Source: Candidatus Omnitrophota bacterium (GTDB taxonomy: Bacteria > Omnitrophota > Gorgyraeia > Gygaellales > Profunditerraquicolaceae). Taken from it: a DNA stretch of 7,408 nucleotides. The notes under the pieces are model-generated. The model ran no database searches. It worked only from the letters and a program-made list of their open reading frames with translations, and had not been told where the DNA came from. Of the stretch, positions 6,557 to 7,408 are shown one piece after another (position 1 is the stretch's first letter; each line of letters starts with the position of its first letter). The position numbers and the translations under genes were made by a program. The DNA lies in the NCBI GenBank assembly GCA_020061545.1, contig JAGUYA010000175.1, forward strand, positions 1 through 7,408, written 5' to 3'.

Positions 6557-6627
6557 AATGAGCAGATAACTTATGGAAGTCCGCCGCAGGCGGACGACGT
6601 AAGTTATAGCGAAGCGTCTGCGAATTT
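6557..6627. repeat. Palindromic element, copy A, between the YchF-like gene and purH
   Basis: This 71-bp unit begins AATGAGCAGATAACTTATGG and ends TCTGCGAATTT. The arms ATAACTTA (6566-6573) and TAAGTTAT (6600-6607) pair, as do outer GCAGA/TCTGC with a bulge in the right arm. In the middle is a GC-rich hairpin: GTCCGCC (6579-6585) with GGCGGAC (6589-6595) around a 3-nt loop. The right arm supplies the last codons and the TAA stop (6606-6604) of the YchF-like gene; the left arm ends 1-2 bases before the purH ribosome site. Copy B at 7328-7391 shares both ends and the arms. Confidence 0.85.
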
Positions 6628-7323
6628 AAAACGGAAATTAACTAAATCTACGTCTTGCATTACATAATCTTTTTGCTCTAAACGTACTTTTCCCTGTTGC
6701 TTGGCGCCGACCTCGCCACCTGCCTGGATAAAATCCTGAAAACCGACGATCTCCGCACGGATAAAGCCTCTCTGAATATCAGAATGTACTACGCCTGCTG
6801 CCTCCCAGGCAGTCTCACCTTGCCTAATTAACCACGCACGTGTTTCATTTCCGCCTGTCGTAGTAAAGAAACTGATAAAACCGCTCTCCTTTAGCACTCT
6901 GGCCAATAAACTATCCAAATCGCTTAATTCCTGCTTTTCTACCGCTATAACAGGTTTATTGGTAAAGAGGCCATACGCAGATACAGCCTGTTTTTCTTCG
7001 GGGCTTAATCCTGCATTAAAGATAAATTCTTCTTTTTCTAAAATAAGTTTTAATTTATTCAATAGTATCTTTTCCTTCTCTTCTTCGGCACGGCTTAAGC
7101 GCGTTTCTATAAACTCCAGATCTTTTAAAATTAGGTCTGTCCGCGCATCACTCAGCGCCAATATCGCATCTGCCTCTAAAGTAGCTTCTTCACTCACTAA
7201 TTCCACCTGAACGTATGTCTTTTTTTTGGCTTTTACTAACTTATCTACCTCATCAAGGCGGAGGTCTTTGACATTATGTTTACCTAAGGTTATATCAGGA
7301 ATAGAAAATATGCCTATCTTCAT
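6604..7323 (-). CDS. YchF-like protein lacking the nucleotide-binding core (helical + TGS domains)
   Basis: YchF/OLA1 is a ribosome-associated ATPase of about 360 residues; this relative has 239. It starts like YchF (MKIGIF) but then jumps: there is no GxxxxGK[ST] P-loop. Residues 17-42 (NVKDLRLDEVDKLVKAKKKT and on) resemble the YchF stretch around VPDERLDKLAEIVKPKK. The DxAG switch segment is absent. Residues 51-105 (ADAIL, then DARTDLILKDLEFIETRL at 59-76) match the helical arm. KPVIAVEKQE at 123-132 lies where the specificity motif of YchF is, with no Asn. About 148-234 is an intact C-terminal TGS/DUF933 region (SFFTTTGGNETRAWLIRQG; AAGVVHSDIQRGFIRAE). The ATG at 7323 is chosen for its match to YchF; no Shine-Dalgarno precedes it, and palindromic element B covers its upstream region. 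It probably still binds ribosomes or RNA but should not hydrolyse ATP. Confidence 0.85.
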   Translation of the reverse strand: MKIGIFSIPDITLGKHNVKDLRLDEVDKLVKAKKKTYVQVELVSEEATLEADAILALSDARTDLILKDLEFIETRLSRAEEEKEKILLNKLKLILEKEEFIFNAGLSPEEKQAVSAYGLFTNKPVIAVEKQELSDLDSLLARVLKESGFISFFTTTGGNETRAWLIRQGETAWEAAGVVHSDIQRGFIRAEIVGFQDFIQAGGEVGAKQQGKVRLEQKDYVMQDVDLVNFRFKFADASL

Positions 7324-7327
7324 TATT

Positions 7328-7391
7328 AATGAGCACATAACTTATGGAGTAAAATTTTGGTCTGTTCCTACATAAGTTATCTGTGCGAATT
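7328..7391. repeat. Palindromic element, copy B, upstream of the YchF-like gene
   Basis: This 64-bp unit begins AATGAGCACATAACTTATGG and ends CTGTGCGAATT. The 10-bp arms ATAACTTATG (7337-7346) and CATAAGTTAT (7371-7380) are perfect inverted repeats, extended by GCAC/GTGC with a 2-nt bulge. The loop differs from copy A and holds the palindrome AAAATTTT (7351-7358). It ends 4 bp before the chosen start of the YchF-like gene, so it occupies the promoter/leader position. The remaining 17 bases to the right edge hold nothing I can assign. Confidence 0.85.
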
Positions 7392-7408
7392 AACCCCCCA
7401 CCACTTTC

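Noticed and set aside
6275..6667. Plus-strand open frame opposite the start of purH and element A
   Set aside because: It is antisense to conserved PurH sequence and runs through a palindromic repeat; no domain or ribosome site is seen.
6959..7210. Plus-strand open frame opposite the YchF-like gene
   Set aside because: It is a low-complexity Ser/Phe-rich shadow of the coiled-coil region.
7292..7408. Minus-strand open frame entering from the right edge through element B, or a short C-terminus ending KVVGG at the TAA near 7393
   Set aside because: Too little sequence remains and the frames mostly translate repeat DNA; neither can be supported as the end of an upstream gene.

Overview
The window is a compact, AT-rich (about 40% GC by eye) bacterial segment. 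Every convincing gene is on the minus strand, so transcription runs from high to low coordinates. Gene content (a two-domain PurH, MnmE, a PilZ protein, a PMT-type membrane glycosyltransferase, a small lipoprotein with a lipobox) points to a Gram-negative-type bacterium. The mixture of short palindromic repeats, PilZ/glycosyltransferase genes and a YchF relative without its ATPase core would suit an uncultured lineage such as Candidatus Omnitrophota. That placement is a guess from style, not a demonstrated assignment.

In the direction of transcription the order is as follows. (1) A condensed YchF-like protein (6604-7323) keeps the helical/coiled-coil and C-terminal TGS parts of YchF but has no P-loop; a related palindromic element lies at each end of the gene. 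(2) purH (4957-6543). (3) folC (3448-4878), which overlaps (4) mnmE (2085-3470) by 23 bp. (5) folE (1366-1923). (6) A small lipoprotein (867-1349). (7) A PilZ-domain protein (243-800), probably with its own promoter, whose stop overlaps the start of (8) a PMT/ArnT-type membrane glycosyltransferase that runs off the left edge (1-246).

Four adjacent genes share folate/one-carbon chemistry. FolE starts pterin synthesis, FolC polyglutamylates folates, PurH uses 10-formyl-THF for purines, and MnmE uses a methylene-THF-derived carbon for tRNA wobble-uridine modification. PilZ plus glycosyltransferase looks like a separate, translationally coupled, c-di-GMP-linked surface-glycan module.

The most unusual content is a family of short-period palindromic repeats. 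They fill the folC-purH gap (8-bp units) and the folE-mnmE gap (units around 7 bp). Others sit inside coding sequence in frame: a four-copy 23-bp-period palindrome array and a four-copy 7-bp array in folC, and a 28-bp palindrome bounded by a 6-bp direct repeat in purH. They resemble in logic the Rickettsia palindromic elements that insert into open reading frames. No tRNA, rRNA, CRISPR, transposase or confident rho-independent terminator was found.
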